Origin: Dechloromonas sp.
GTDB lineage: Bacteria; Pseudomonadota; Gammaproteobacteria; Burkholderiales; Rhodocyclaceae
Assembly: GCA_011391255.1 (NCBI GenBank)
Contig: JAABQV010000007.1
Span: forward strand, 1 to 64,000
Length of the DNA: 64,000 nt
Direction of reading: 5' to 3'
Under the pieces are notes generated by a model, which saw only the letters and a list, made by a program, of their open reading frames with translations, was not told the origin of the DNA and ran no database searches. Position numbers and translations under genes: made by a program. Every line of letters begins with the position of its first letter. The stretch's first letter is position 1. This document shows positions 41,828-54,976 of this stretch, one piece after another.

Positions 41828-44209
41828 ATGAAAAACCGGCATCTCGATGACACCAGCCGCGCCAGCCGCGCGCTGCTCATCCTGTTCTTTGTCGGTTTTC
41901 TGGCGATTGTCGGCGTCAGTACGATCATTTCCGGCCTTATTGAGGATCTCAAGCAAAAAAGTCGCAATGAACAAGCCAGACTTTTCATAGGTGAACAGAT
42001 CGTCAATACCATCGGCAAAATTGAAAGCACTGTCTATCAATTAGCCCCGGTTTCGGGTAACGCCTCCCACCTTCGCCTCAGCGCTCAAATTCTAGCAATG
42101 ACTGACCAGCTCGAAAAAGACCTTCTTGTTCTCCAGCAAGGTGGCACGGTCACTCATCGGGTTGCCCTGAACATCGAAGGTCAGGATGAAATGGTCAGGG
42201 AGGTGCACTACATACCGCAATCCGATGACCACCGTTATGTCTTGGAGGTCATCGAAATCGCCCCTCATTTGGAGCAGATTCGCCAACGGGTCAGCGAGTT
42301 GGTCAGGCGCCTTGGCGTCAGAGACGCCTGCGAAGAGCGCGACCCTCTTTGCTTCAGGAACACTTCGGATGAGGTCACAGCCTATTACAAGACGATTCCC
42401 TCTTTTTTCTTTCGCCTCAACGAGAACGCCAACCGTCTATTTTATGAAAGCAATCAGCACCTGGTCGAACTTGAAGCACGATTGGACAATCAGCAGCGCA
42501 ACTTGAAAATCACACAAGCTAGCGTCGTACTACTTGTCGTATTTTCGGTAATGGGCCTCGGAATTTTCTTTATCCGCCGCATCAATACTGCCCAGGATCA
42601 TCTCCGCAAAGCAAAGGAAGAAGCGGAAGCGGCAAGCATCGCCAAGTCCCAGTTCCTGGCAAATATGAGCCATGAAATCCGTACCCCGATGAACGGCATC
42701 ATCGGCATGACTGACCTTGTCCTTGACAGCCAACTGGATAATGAGCAACGCGATTACCTGAGAATTGTCCAATCTTCTGCTGACTCGTTACTAACCGTGA
42801 TTAACGACATTCTGGATTTTTCCAAAATTGAAGCCGGCAAACTTAGCATCGAGGCAATTCCCTTTGATCTAACCCGACTGCTTTGGGAAACCACGCGCTC
42901 CCTGTCCTTGCGCGCAAATGAAAAGGGCTTGGAGCTGATTTGCGATATTTCCTCCGAGATGCCAGACCAGCTTCTTGGTGATCCGGGTCGCCTTCGACAA
43001 ATTGTCCTTAATTTGATGGGCAATTCGATCAAATTCACCCAGAGTGGCGAGATCGTCCTGCGTGCTCATAGGCAGCTCGGAGCACCTGAGGGTTATTGCC
43101 GCATTCATCTAGCCGTTCAAGATACGGGTATCGGCATTTCTACCGACAAGCAACAACTGATTTTCGAAGCTTTCACTCAGGAAGATACGACAACTACCCG
43201 ACGCTTCGGTGGAACCGGGCTCGGCCTGTCAATTTCAAGCCGGCTTGTCGAACTCATGAAGGGACGGATCTGGGTCGATAGTCAGCCTGGCGAAGGAAGT
43301 TGCTTCCAGTTTGAAATTGATTTGCCGGTAGTGAAAACAGCGCCGACACCAATTGCCTGTGATCTTGCGTTGCTCGTCGGCAAAAGCGCGCTGATCGTTG
43401 ATGACAACAAGACCAACCGGCAGACGCTGGAAAATTGGTTGAAACAGTGGCAACTCAAGGCCTTTTCAGTCGCGAATGGAGCGGAAGCGCTGGAGTTTGT
43501 CGAGTTGCATGGTGATACCGTAGATTTCATTCTCCTCGATACTCAAATGCCTGATCTCGATGGCTACTCGCTTGCCCGACGCTTACAAGAGAAATTCAGT
43601 ACGGTACGACCAGCGATGGTTATGTTGACTTCCTCAGCCATGCGTGGCGATGCAGAACAGTGCAAAGAACTCGGCATCGATGCCTATTTTCCGAAGCCGG
43701 TGGCACCTTTTGATTTGCGGCTAGCGCTTTGCCAGTTGGCCAAACACGTCAAAGTTGAAAAAGCCACGGCCAAATTGCTCACCCGGCACAGTTTGCGCGA
43801 AGCGAATACCTTGCTCGATATCCTGTTGGTTGAAGACAATCTGGTGAACCAAAAACTAGCGGTTAGCCTGTTCAAGAAATGGGGTCATTTTGTCAGCGTT
43901 GCCGAAAATGGTCAGGAAGCACTGGATATTCTCGCGAATAAGCGCTTTGATGTTATTTTCATGGACATGCAAATGCCGGTCATGGGCGGTCTGGAAGCAA
44001 CCCGCATTTATCGTGATCGGGAACTCGCCCTGAATTTGCAGCGAACATCGATCATTGCGATGACCGCCAACGCCATGGACAAAGATAAGAACGATTGTCT
44101 GGAGGCCGGCATGGACGATCATATTTCCAAGCCGATCAACATCAAAAGTTTGCAGGAACGCCTGGCGACAGTGATCAAACAGCCGGGGGCAGCCGGCCCG
44201 GCGCCATAA
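41828..44209 (+). CDS. hybrid sensor histidine kinase with two receiver domains
   Basis: two TM helices flanking a periplasmic region; H-box [29 protein letters not shown]; two REC domains ([22 protein letters not shown]). Confidence 0.94.
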   Translation: MKNRHLDDTSRASRALLILFFVGFLAIVGVSTIISGLIEDLKQKSRNEQARLFIGEQIVNTIGKIESTVYQLAPVSGNASHLRLSAQILAMTDQLEKDLLVLQQGGTVTHRVALNIEGQDEMVREVHYIPQSDDHRYVLEVIEIAPHLEQIRQRVSELVRRLGVRDACEERDPLCFRNTSDEVTAYYKTIPSFFFRLNENANRLFYESNQHLVELEARLDNQQRNLKITQASVVLLVVFSVMGLGIFFIRRINTAQDHLRKAKEEAEAASIAKSQFLANMSHEIRTPMNGIIGMTDLVLDSQLDNEQRDYLRIVQSSADSLLTVINDILDFSKIEAGKLSIEAIPFDLTRLLWETTRSLSLRANEKGLELICDISSEMPDQLLGDPGRLRQIVLNLMGNSIKFTQSGEIVLRAHRQLGAPEGYCRIHLAVQDTGIGISTDKQQLIFEAFTQEDTTTTRRFGGTGLGLSISSRLVELMKGRIWVDSQPGEGSCFQFEIDLPVVKTAPTPIACDLALLVGKSALIVDDNKTNRQTLENWLKQWQLKAFSVANGAEALEFVELHGDTVDFILLDTQMPDLDGYSLARRLQEKFSTVRPAMVMLTSSAMRGDAEQCKELGIDAYFPKPVAPFDLRLALCQLAKHVKVEKATAKLLTRHSLREANTLLDILLVEDNLVNQKLAVSLFKKWGHFVSVAENGQEALDILANKRFDVIFMDMQMPVMGGLEATRIYRDRELALNLQRTSIIAMTANAMDKDKNDCLEAGMDDHISKPINIKSLQERLATVIKQPGAAGPAP

Positions 44210-44228
44210 GTTTCCGCATGAACCATTG

Positions 44229-44262
44229 AGTAGAAGTCGGCCCGTTCGGGGCGACCTCTACT
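44229..44262. terminator. hairpin between convergent hybrid kinase gene and gyrB
   Basis: AGTAGAAGTCGGCCC-gttc-GGGGCGACCTCTACT, 13/15 paired arms. Confidence 0.55.
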
Positions 44263-44270
44263 GCGAACCT

Positions 44271-46781
<2,511 letters not shown>

Positions 46782-46785
46782 TCAA

Positions 46786-47892
46786 TCAAATACGCATCGG
46801 CATGACGACATATTTAAAGCGGTCGTTGCCCGGCAAGGAAATAAGCGCGCTCGAGTTCGCGTCATTAAAACTCCATTGCACTTCATCAGCTGCAACGTTA
46901 TTCAGGACGTCAAGCAAATAACCCACGTTAAAGCCGACGTCGATTGGCTCACCGGTGTAATTCACTTCAATCTCATCCTGCGCTTCTTCCTGTTCAGCAT
47001 TGGCGGCGATCAACTTCAAGCTGTTTTCGCTGAGTACCACGCGAACACCCCTGAACTTTTCATTGGTCAGAATCGCTGCCCGCGTCATTGCCTGCATCAA
47101 AGCCTGACGACCTACCGTCATGTGGTTGCGAAGTGTCGCTGGAACCACCCGCTCGTAATCCGGGAATTTGCCATCAATCAATTTGGAAACCAGAACAACG
47201 CTACCAAAGGCAAAACGAATCTGATTGCTCGCCAAAGTAATTTTCAACGGCTCATCGTTATCAACCAGTAAGCGATTAAGTTCAAGGACTGTCTTGCGCG
47301 GCAAAATCAGTTCCTGACGCGGCAAATCGGCTTCAATCTCGACACTCGCGTAAGCCAGGCGATGGCCGTCGGTAGCAACCGCCCTCAATTCTTTGCCTTC
47401 GACCAACAACATCAGACCATTCAGGTAATAACGAACATCCTGTGCGGCCATGCTGTACTGGGTTTTACCGAGCAATTGCCGGAAAGCTTTTTGCGAAAGC
47501 TGAAACTCTTTGGTTTCACCTTCGCTAATCGTCATTCGCGGGAAATCATCCGCCGGCAGCGTTTGCAGGCTGAACTTGCTTTTCCCTGCACGAACTTGCA
47601 AACGCTTGTCTTCGAGCACCAGACTGACTTCAGTTTTTTCTGGCAAGGAGCGGAGAATTTCCTGCAACTTGCGTGCGCCAACGGTAACAGCGCCATCACC
47701 CTCACCACCAGCAACATCAGTTGCGGTGGTGATCTGGATCTCGATATCAGTAGCCAACAGGGTAAGACGATCACCGTGTTTTTCAAGCAACACATTCGAC
47801 AGAATGGGAAGCGTGTGTCGACGTTCTACGATTCCCGAAACTGATTGCAAAGGAGCAAGTAGGGTGTCTCTATGGGTTTTGATAAGAACCAT
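46786..47892 (-). CDS. dnaN: DNA polymerase III beta clamp
   Basis: 368 aa; ends with YVVMPMRI; between gyrB and dnaA. Confidence 0.97.
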   Translation of the reverse strand: MVLIKTHRDTLLAPLQSVSGIVERRHTLPILSNVLLEKHGDRLTLLATDIEIQITTATDVAGGEGDGAVTVGARKLQEILRSLPEKTEVSLVLEDKRLQVRAGKSKFSLQTLPADDFPRMTISEGETKEFQLSQKAFRQLLGKTQYSMAAQDVRYYLNGLMLLVEGKELRAVATDGHRLAYASVEIEADLPRQELILPRKTVLELNRLLVDNDEPLKITLASNQIRFAFGSVVLVSKLIDGKFPDYERVVPATLRNHMTVGRQALMQAMTRAAILTNEKFRGVRVVLSENSLKLIAANAEQEEAQDEIEVNYTGEPIDVGFNVGYLLDVLNNVAADEVQWSFNDANSSALISLPGNDRFKYVVMPMRI

Positions 47893-48101
47893 AAATTAAA
47901 ATCCTTTAATAACTATATCGAGAACAATTCTGTGGATAACTAAAAATAACATCAATTATTCAGATAGTTAATTTACAAAAACAGCTCTTGGTAAAGCACT
48001 GAAAAGCCTGTGGATGAAAAGTGGACAATTTTCGCACAAAGTGGATAAACAACAATTACCCACATTGCACTAACAGCTTCTACACAGACTTACTGACAAG
48101 C
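47893..48101. other. candidate oriC: AT-rich dnaA/dnaN spacer with DnaA-box cluster
   Basis: DnaA-box-like 9-mers TGTGGATAA 47931-47939, TGTGGATGA 48009-48017, AGTGGACAA 48020-48028, AGTGGATAA 48040-48048, TTACCCACA 48056-48064; further TTATCCACA at 49611-49619 upstream of rpmH. Confidence 0.65.
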
Positions 48102-49481
48102 CTATCCCTTTAATACTTGCAACAAAACATGAAGATCATGGTTCAACTCGTTTTCCTTGATGCGCAAGGAATCTATGGTTTTAACGGCATGAATGACGGT
48201 AGTGTGATCACGTCCACCAAAAGCATCACCAATTTCAGGAAAGCTATGGGTAGTTACTTCACGACACAACCACATGGCGACTTGCCTTGGTCTGGCAATT
48301 GCCCGTGTTCTCTTCTTTGAGAAAAATTCAGCAACTTTGATTTTGTAATAGTCGGCGACAGTCTTTTGAATATTATCCATACCGACATTTCGTGACGACC
48401 CGATCAAATCCTTGAGCGCCTCCTTGGCCAGGTCGAGAGCGATCACGCGACCGTGAAAAGACGAGTAGGCAAGTACCTTCTTCAACGCCCCTTCAAGCTC
48501 GCGAACATTTGAACGCAAGTGTTTGGCAATGAAAAAAGACACCTCATCGTCGAGATGCATGCCCTCGGCTTCGGCCTTCTTCTTGAGAATGGCGACGCGC
48601 ATTTCGAGCTCAGGCGGCTCGATTTGGACAGTAAGACCCCAGTCGAAGCGGGTTACCAGTCGATCATCAAGACCGTTGATATCCTTCGGGTAGGTGTCAC
48701 AGGTAATGATTATTTGCTTGCGGGCTTCAATCAGAGCGTTGAAAAGGAAGAAAAATTCCTCTTGTGAGCGATTCTTGCCATTGAAAAATTGAACATCGTC
48801 GAGCAAAAGTACATCCAGCGAGCGATAAGTCCGCTTGAAGGTGTCGAATGATTTTTGCTGGTAGGCACGTACAACATCCGAGTAATAGTCTTCGGCGTGA
48901 ACATAGCGAACAATTTTTTGGGGGTTTTCGGCAAGGATGGTGTTGCCGATAGCGTGAATCAGGTGTGTTTTGCCGAGCCCGGCGCCACCGTAAATAAACA
49001 GCGGGTTGTAGGCAGCCCCGGGGTTATTGGCAACCTGAACCGAGGCAGCGCGCGCTAAATCGTTAGCTTTACCGACAATTAGATTGTCAAACGTAAAGGA
49101 CGGGAATAGGCGCGATTTTTCGTAAGGGTTCGCTTTTTGCGTGGTTCTTGGATCACTGGTTGCTGTAGCGGCGGTGGTGCTCGTTTTGGACTGCACGGCT
49201 TCACGAGCGCCAGCTGCAAGCGGTTTGTTCTGGCCAATAATCAGTGCAACGCTAATTGGTGCGGCAAAAAAAGCCTGGGCGTATTCTTCGATTCGGGTCA
49301 GGTAGCGGTCGCGTACCCATTTAAGGATGAAACTGTTCGGGGCAATCAGACGTAAGCCATCCTGTGGCGCAGTTTCACCTTCGAGCCGCAATGGCTTGAT
49401 CCAGGTATTGAACTGTTGCGCAGGCAACTCCTGCTCAAAACGCAGCAGACAGGATTCCCAGAAACCAGCCATGAACAGCAA
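48102..49481 (-). CDS. dnaA: chromosomal replication initiator protein DnaA
   Basis: NPLFIYGGAGLGKTHLIHAIGN, VLLLDDVQFFNGK, FGGRDHTTVIHAVKTI; likely start ATG 49472 (MAGFWESCL). Confidence 0.98.
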   Translation of the reverse strand: MLFMAGFWESCLLRFEQELPAQQFNTWIKPLRLEGETAPQDGLRLIAPNSFILKWVRDRYLTRIEEYAQAFFAAPISVALIIGQNKPLAAGAREAVQSKTSTTAATATSDPRTTQKANPYEKSRLFPSFTFDNLIVGKANDLARAASVQVANNPGAAYNPLFIYGGAGLGKTHLIHAIGNTILAENPQKIVRYVHAEDYYSDVVRAYQQKSFDTFKRTYRSLDVLLLDDVQFFNGKNRSQEEFFFLFNALIEARKQIIITCDTYPKDINGLDDRLVTRFDWGLTVQIEPPELEMRVAILKKKAEAEGMHLDDEVSFFIAKHLRSNVRELEGALKKVLAYSSFHGRVIALDLAKEALKDLIGSSRNVGMDNIQKTVADYYKIKVAEFFSKKRTRAIARPRQVAMWLCREVTTHSFPEIGDAFGGRDHTTVIHAVKTIDSLRIKENELNHDLHVLLQVLKG

Positions 49482-49705
49482 GACCCCTTTCCGTCCAGTC
49501 GGTAAATCCAGCTGGCGGTATTAACTATTTGATTTAAATCAGGCTAAACGAACAAAAATGGCGGCTATCGGGCCGCCTGTAGAGCCGAATTCTACCTTGT
49601 GGAAGATTAGTTATCCACAGCTTTAATAAATAATTGGGCTTGACAAAGGGCGTTGTTATGGAGTGTAATCGCTCGTTTTTCTTCGCTCATTCAAGGGACT
49701 CCCAA

Positions 49706-49840
49706 ATGAAACGCACGTATCAACCGTCGGTCGTGCGCCGCAAGCGCACCCATGGCTTCCTGGTTCGTATGCGTACCAAGGGTGGTCGTGCAGTTATTGC
49801 TGCTCGCCGCGCCAAAGGTCGCACACGTCTGGCTGTATAA
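49706..49840 (+). CDS. rpmH: 50S ribosomal protein L34
   Basis: [44 protein letters not shown]. Confidence 0.98.
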   Translation: MKRTYQPSVVRRKRTHGFLVRMRTKGGRAVIAARRAKGRTRLAV

Positions 49841-49858
49841 GCCGGACGTTCAGGCGGG

Positions 49859-50221
49859 GTGAATCTATCCTTCGCCAGAAGCTATCGCCTGACCAAAACG
49901 GATGATTTTTCATCCGTTTTTGGTTTTAAAAGGGCGATACGAGGCCAATTGATCATGTTGCATTATCGGCCGCGCGAGGCAGCTGCAGAGGGCGCTCGGC
50001 TCGGTTTGGTAGTGGGGAAAAAACAGCTTAAAAAAGCAGTTGACCGCAACACTTTCAAACGCGTAATTCGTGACCAATTTCGTCTCTGTCGGGCAACCCT
50101 GCCGGCGGTCGATCTGATCGTCAGACTCGCTGTAAAGCCAGTGAAAACTAATCGTAGAGTAATAGCCGACGAGTTTTTGTCCCTGGTTAAAAAATTACCC
50201 AATCGGCCGCTAAACCCGTGA
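49859..50221 (+). CDS. rnpA: ribonuclease P protein component
   Basis: GTG start; [26 protein letters not shown] signature; follows rpmH. Confidence 0.95.
   Translation: MNLSFARSYRLTKTDDFSSVFGFKRAIRGQLIMLHYRPREAAAEGARLGLVVGKKQLKKAVDRNTFKRVIRDQFRLCRATLPAVDLIVRLAVKPVKTNRRVIADEFLSLVKKLPNRPLNP
49895..49920 (+). terminator. terminator/attenuator-like hairpin inside the 5' coding region of rnpA
   Basis: AAAACGGATGA-tttt-TCATCCGTTTT, 11-bp perfect arms, followed by T-rich TGGTTTT. Confidence 0.5.
50039..50050 (+). repeat. dispersed 12-mer, copy 6
   Basis: GTTGACCGCAAC in rnpA (AVDRNT). Confidence 0.9.
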
Positions 50222-50427
50222 AAAAAGTTTTGCTGGCGATTTTTAAAGCTTATCAGTACGCGATAAGCCCGCTTTTAGGACAAAATTGCCGCTTTTTTCC
50301 TTCCTGTTCGGAATACGCGGTGGAAGCAGTAGAGAAACACGGTGCGATGAAGGGTAGCTGGCTCGGTGCAAAACGCATTTGCCGCTGCCATCCGTGGCAT
50401 CCCGGCGGGTATGATCCCGTACCTTGA
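50218..50427 (+). CDS. yidD: membrane protein insertion efficiency factor YidD
   Basis: [32 protein letters not shown]...[17 protein letters not shown]. Confidence 0.96.
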   Translation: MKKVLLAIFKAYQYAISPLLGQNCRFFPSCSEYAVEAVEKHGAMKGSWLGAKRICRCHPWHPGGYDPVP

Positions 50428-50454
50428 TGATTGAATTTTTTTAGTAGGCCGTTA

Positions 50455-52116
50455 ATGGACACTCGACGCCTGATACTGGTGATGATCTTTGTTTTCTCTA
50501 GCTTCATGCTTTGGGAAAGCTGGCAAAAATTTAACCAGCCGAAACCACTTGCCGATGCGCTAGCTACAACGCCGGCGGGTAGCCTGGCGAAACCTGGTAG
50601 CGCGCCACCAACGCCAACCACCAATCTGCAAGCCGCCGGCACGACGCCGCCGGCGGTTGCAGCCGCGCCGGCCGCAGCTGAAAGCTTCACCGTTAGCACG
50701 GATCGGGTTAAAGCAACGATCTCGCTTCAGGGCGGCGATATCGTTCAACTTGAACTGCTCAAATACAAGGAACACGACAACAAGGACAAAACCTTCCTGT
50801 TGTTTGATCCGAAACACCAATATCTCGCACAAAGTGGCTTGATTGGTGAAGGTTTTCCGAGCCACCGCAGCCTTTTCAAGCGCGTTTCCGGACCGACTGA
50901 ACTGTCAGAGGGCAGCGATGAACTCAAGGTTCGTCTTGAAGCAACAACAGCAAATGGCGCCAAAATCGCCAAAATATTGACCTTCAAGCGCAGCTCCTAT
51001 CTGATCGACGTTGCCTGGGAAGTTGTTAATACGACTGGTAAGCCCATTCTCACCCATGCTTACTTCCAGTTGCAGCGGGATGATGTGGCACCGGCTGGCG
51101 AATCAGCGATGGTGTCGACCTTTACCGGTCCGGCGGTGTTCACCGAAGCTGAAAAATTCCAGAAGATCAATTTCAGCGACATTGCCGACAACAAGGCCAA
51201 GTTTTCCAAAACGGCAGATAACGGCTGGCTGGCTTTTGTTCAGCATTACTTTGTTTCCGCCTGGGTACCGCAGGACAAGGTGCAGCGCGAGTTTTACATG
51301 CGCAAGCTGGATGGCGTGAACACCTTCCAGGCCGGCCTGATCGTTCCTTTGGCTGAAATTGCCCCCGGAGCAATTGGCAGCACTTCGGTCAGCCTGTTTG
51401 CTGGTCCGCAGGAACAGTCAGCCCTCAAGAAACTTGCGCCCGGCCTTGATCTGGTCGTCGATTACGGTTGGCTGACCGTGGTTGCCGCACCAATTTTCTG
51501 GGCGCTAGAGGCGATCTACAGCTTGGTCGGTAACTGGGGCTGGGCAATTGTTGTCCTGACCATAATTATCAAGGGTATTTTCTACCCGCTCTCGGCGGCT
51601 TCCTACAAGTCAATGGCAAAGATGAAGGTGCTGACGCCGCGCTTGATGCAGTTGAAAGAGCGCTTTGGTGACGACAAGCAGCGTTTGAATCAGGAAATGA
51701 TGAAGATGTACCAGACCGAGAAGGTCAACCCGCTCGGCGGTTGTTTGCCGATTTTGGTCCAGATTCCGGTCTTCATTTCACTGTACTGGGTCTTGCTTGG
51801 TGCCGTAGAGATGCGCGACACGCCCTGGATACTGTGGATCCAGGATCTCGCCTCGCCGGATCCTTACTTTATTTTGCCGGTGATCATGATGGCCTCGATG
51901 TTCATCCAGACCAAACTCAATCCGACGCCGCCAGACCCGATTCAGGCCAAGGTGATGATGGCTATGCCACTGATTTTCGGTGTCATGTTCTTCTGGTTCC
52001 CGGCCGGTCTGGTGCTCTACTGGGTGGTCAACAATGTGCTCTCGATTGCCCAGCAATGGCAGATCACGCGGATGATCGAAAGTGGTGGCAAAGCCGCCAA
52101 CGACGCCAAGGCTTAA
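50455..52116 (+). CDS. yidC: membrane protein insertase YidC
   Basis: MDTRRLILVMIFVFSSFMLWESW...; C-terminal LQIPVFISLYWVLL-type insertase core. Confidence 0.97.
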   Translation: MDTRRLILVMIFVFSSFMLWESWQKFNQPKPLADALATTPAGSLAKPGSAPPTPTTNLQAAGTTPPAVAAAPAAAESFTVSTDRVKATISLQGGDIVQLELLKYKEHDNKDKTFLLFDPKHQYLAQSGLIGEGFPSHRSLFKRVSGPTELSEGSDELKVRLEATTANGAKIAKILTFKRSSYLIDVAWEVVNTTGKPILTHAYFQLQRDDVAPAGESAMVSTFTGPAVFTEAEKFQKINFSDIADNKAKFSKTADNGWLAFVQHYFVSAWVPQDKVQREFYMRKLDGVNTFQAGLIVPLAEIAPGAIGSTSVSLFAGPQEQSALKKLAPGLDLVVDYGWLTVVAAPIFWALEAIYSLVGNWGWAIVVLTIIIKGIFYPLSAASYKSMAKMKVLTPRLMQLKERFGDDKQRLNQEMMKMYQTEKVNPLGGCLPILVQIPVFISLYWVLLGAVEMRDTPWILWIQDLASPDPYFILPVIMMASMFIQTKLNPTPPDPIQAKVMMAMPLIFGVMFFWFPAGLVLYWVVNNVLSIAQQWQITRMIESGGKAANDAKA

Positions 52117-52119
52117 GGG

Positions 52120-53478
52120 GTGAGTGGCTTAACCGCCGCCCACACCATTGCTGCCATCGCCACCGCCCCGGGGCGTGGCGGGGTTGGCGTGATCCGGGTC
52201 TCGGGCAGCAATTTGCTGCCCTTTTCTTTGGCGCTGACCGGCAAGACACCACCGCCGCGTTACGCAACGCTGACGGATTTCAATGACGCCTACGGTGTTG
52301 CGGTCGACAGCGGAATTCTGCTGTTTTTTCCCGCGCCGCATTCGTTCACCGGCGAAGACGTCCTCGAGTTGCAGGGTCACGGCGGGCCGGTGGTGATGAA
52401 CATGTTGCTCGCGCGCTGCCTTGATCTCGGTGCGACGCTCGCCGAGCCCGGCGAATTCAGCCGCCGCGCCTTTTTGAATGGCAAAATCGATCTGACTCAG
52501 GCTGAAGCCGTCGCCGACCTGATCGACGCCGCAACGGCCAGTGCTGCCCGTTCCGCTGTGCGCTCGTTGCAAGGCGAATTCTCGAAAGCCATCCACGCCC
52601 TGACCGATGAGCTAATCAACTTGCGCATGCTGGTTGAGGCAACGCTGGATTTCCCCGATGAAGACATCGATTTCCTCAAGGCTGCCGATGCCTTTGGGCG
52701 ACTGACCCGCCTGCAAACAAAGCTGGGCGAAATATTCGAGCGCGCCAGTCAGGGCAAGCTGCTGCAATCCGGCCTCCATGTCGTTCTCGCCGGCCAGCCA
52801 AATGTTGGTAAATCTTCGTTGTTGAATCGTCTGGCTGGTGATGATCTGGCCATCGTCACGCCGATTGCCGGGACGACGCGTGATGCCTTGCGGTCAACCA
52901 TCCAAATCGAGGGAATTCCGCTACACATCATCGACACCGCCGGCCTGCGCGAAACCGATGACGAAGTGGAAAAAATCGGCATCGAACGAAGCTGGAAGGA
53001 AATCGAGCGTAGCGACGTGGTGCTCTTGCTGGTCGATGCACGCGATGGCGTCGGTGCTGCCGACCGCGAAATCCTGGCGCGTCTGCCGGCCGGTTTGAAG
53101 CGGATTACCGTCTTCAACAAAATAGATCTCGCCGGCACTGCAGCGGAAATTCATGGCGAAGAAAACGGTTCGGCGATTTCGCTATCCGCCCGTTCAGGCG
53201 AAGGCATCGAGCTATTACGGCAGGAGCTTCTTAAAATTGCCGGCTGGCACCAGACCGAAGACGTTTTCATTGCACGTGAGCGCCATTTGCGCGCTTTGGT
53301 TGCCGCCCAATCCCACATCGACGCCTCCCGGCAGGTGGTTGAAAGCCGGTTACCGGCGCTGGAACTCTTTGCCGAGGAGTTGCGTCTGGCGCAACAAACC
53401 TTGGGGGAGATTACCGGTGAATTTACTGCCGACGACCTGCTGGGTGTGATTTTCAGCAGGTTTTGTATCGGCAAGTGA
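52120..53478 (+). CDS. mnmE: tRNA uridine-5-carboxymethylaminomethyl modification GTPase MnmE
   Basis: [18 protein letters not shown]1, C-terminal FCIGK. Confidence 0.98.
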   Translation: MSGLTAAHTIAAIATAPGRGGVGVIRVSGSNLLPFSLALTGKTPPPRYATLTDFNDAYGVAVDSGILLFFPAPHSFTGEDVLELQGHGGPVVMNMLLARCLDLGATLAEPGEFSRRAFLNGKIDLTQAEAVADLIDAATASAARSAVRSLQGEFSKAIHALTDELINLRMLVEATLDFPDEDIDFLKAADAFGRLTRLQTKLGEIFERASQGKLLQSGLHVVLAGQPNVGKSSLLNRLAGDDLAIVTPIAGTTRDALRSTIQIEGIPLHIIDTAGLRETDDEVEKIGIERSWKEIERSDVVLLLVDARDGVGAADREILARLPAGLKRITVFNKIDLAGTAAEIHGEENGSAISLSARSGEGIELLRQELLKIAGWHQTEDVFIARERHLRALVAAQSHIDASRQVVESRLPALELFAEELRLAQQTLGEITGEFTADDLLGVIFSRFCIGK

Positions 53479-53484
53479 ATTTAT

Positions 53485-54078
53485 TTATTGATGTTCCGCC
53501 TCAAAACGATTGCGCCGGATGATTGCTTCGGCAATCGCATGACTAATCGCTTCGGCATCCGGCAACTCATTGGGACGGAAGACGATCAGCGGAATTCCAA
53601 GACTGTGCAGGGACTGGCGCTTTTCTTCCTCGGCTGAAATACCGTTGGTTTCACGCGTTGGCCAGACTAATTCAATGGCGGCGACAATCGAAAAATCCTC
53701 CCCGCAAACCACAAAATCCACCCCGCGCCCGGCCATTCGGCTAAGCCGCTGCGCTTCGGTGCGCCCGCGTAGCAGCGCCAGTTGGGCGACGCCTACCTGG
53801 GCAAAAACGGTCATATTGGGCATCGCTTCGCACAGGCGGTGGTAAAGTTCCTGCTCGCTGTCATTGAGCAGGCGAAGCTTTTTTCGGACAGGTGTTTCGA
53901 CGAAGCGGGTTCCCGGATCAAGACCGAGATCCTGCTGTTGCCAATCTTTGGGTCGGATGTCCCGGATGATGGTCATCGGGGTTGTGAATGTGTCAGCTGA
54001 TGAGCGCCGGGTCCGGAGAAAGACGAAAACAGCCAGAATACCGGCTGCAATCAACAAAGCAACAGTGAACCAATCCAT
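53485..54078 (-). CDS. DUF2726 domain protein
   Basis: N-terminal TM; KKLRLLNDSEQELYHRLCEAMP...GRGVDFVVCGEDFSIVAAIEL pattern. Confidence 0.75.
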   Translation of the reverse strand: MDWFTVALLIAAGILAVFVFLRTRRSSADTFTTPMTIIRDIRPKDWQQQDLGLDPGTRFVETPVRKKLRLLNDSEQELYHRLCEAMPNMTVFAQVGVAQLALLRGRTEAQRLSRMAGRGVDFVVCGEDFSIVAAIELVWPTRETNGISAEEEKRQSLHSLGIPLIVFRPNELPDAEAISHAIAEAIIRRNRFEAEHQ

Positions 54079-54160
54079 GATTTTCCCTTTGTTTCCCCTT
54101 TTTTAATGATGCCACGAAAACCTCGCAAGGTCTGATTGCATTGATATTTTTTACCCAAGC

Positions 54161-54946
54161 ATGATCTACGACCTGATCGATCCAGCACTTTTTGCGCTAA
54201 TACTTGCCGCCTTTGTTGCCGGTGCGATTGACGCCGTCGTCGGCGGTGGTGGTTTGATCCAGATCCCGGCGTTATTCACTGTTTATCCGGGGCAATCGGC
54301 AGCGACGCTGTTCGGCACCAACAAATGCGCAAGCGTCGTCGGAACGATCAGTGCCAGTTGGCGCTATGCCAGCCAGGTGCAGATGCCATGGCGCACCATA
54401 CTGCCCGCTGCGTTAGCAGCCTTTGTGCTCTCTTACCTTGGGGCGGCAGCCGTTGCCTGGCTGCCGAAAAATGCAATCCGGCCGATGATTCTGCTGCTGC
54501 TCATACTTGTTGCGGTCTACACCTTAAAACGCAAGAATTTTGGCTTGGAGCACCGGCCTGCCCATATGGGAAATCGCGAGTTGGTTTACGCGCTGCTGCT
54601 GGGTGGGGTAATCGGCTTTTACGACGGCTTTTTCGGCCCCGGTACCGGCAGCTTCCTGATTTTTCTTTTTGTTCGCTTTTTTGGCTTTGATTTTTTGCAT
54701 GCTTCGGCCAGCGCCAAGGTCGTCAATGTCGCGACCAATCTTGCCGCGCTCGCCTATTTTGTGCCGAACGGCTATGTTTTGCCGGTGCTCGCGCTATTCA
54801 TGGCACTCGCCAACGTCAGCGGATCGCTGGCTGGCTCATGGCTGGCAATCAAGCATGGCAGCGGATTCATTCGTCAGGTTTTCCTGATCATTGCCGGAGC
54901 TTTGATCGTCAAATTTGCGTGGGATACTTTTCAGATTTTCCACTAA
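54161..54946 (+). CDS. TSUP/TauE-SafE family transporter (YfcA-like)
   Basis: 261 aa multi-TM; AGAIDAVVGGGGLIQIPAL and GFYDGFFGPGTGSFLIF motifs. Confidence 0.93.
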   Translation: MIYDLIDPALFALILAAFVAGAIDAVVGGGGLIQIPALFTVYPGQSAATLFGTNKCASVVGTISASWRYASQVQMPWRTILPAALAAFVLSYLGAAAVAWLPKNAIRPMILLLLILVAVYTLKRKNFGLEHRPAHMGNRELVYALLLGGVIGFYDGFFGPGTGSFLIFLFVRFFGFDFLHASASAKVVNVATNLAALAYFVPNGYVLPVLALFMALANVSGSLAGSWLAIKHGSGFIRQVFLIIAGALIVKFAWDTFQIFH

Positions 54947-54976
54947 AATTCAGGGACTTCGTTCAAGGAATCGACC

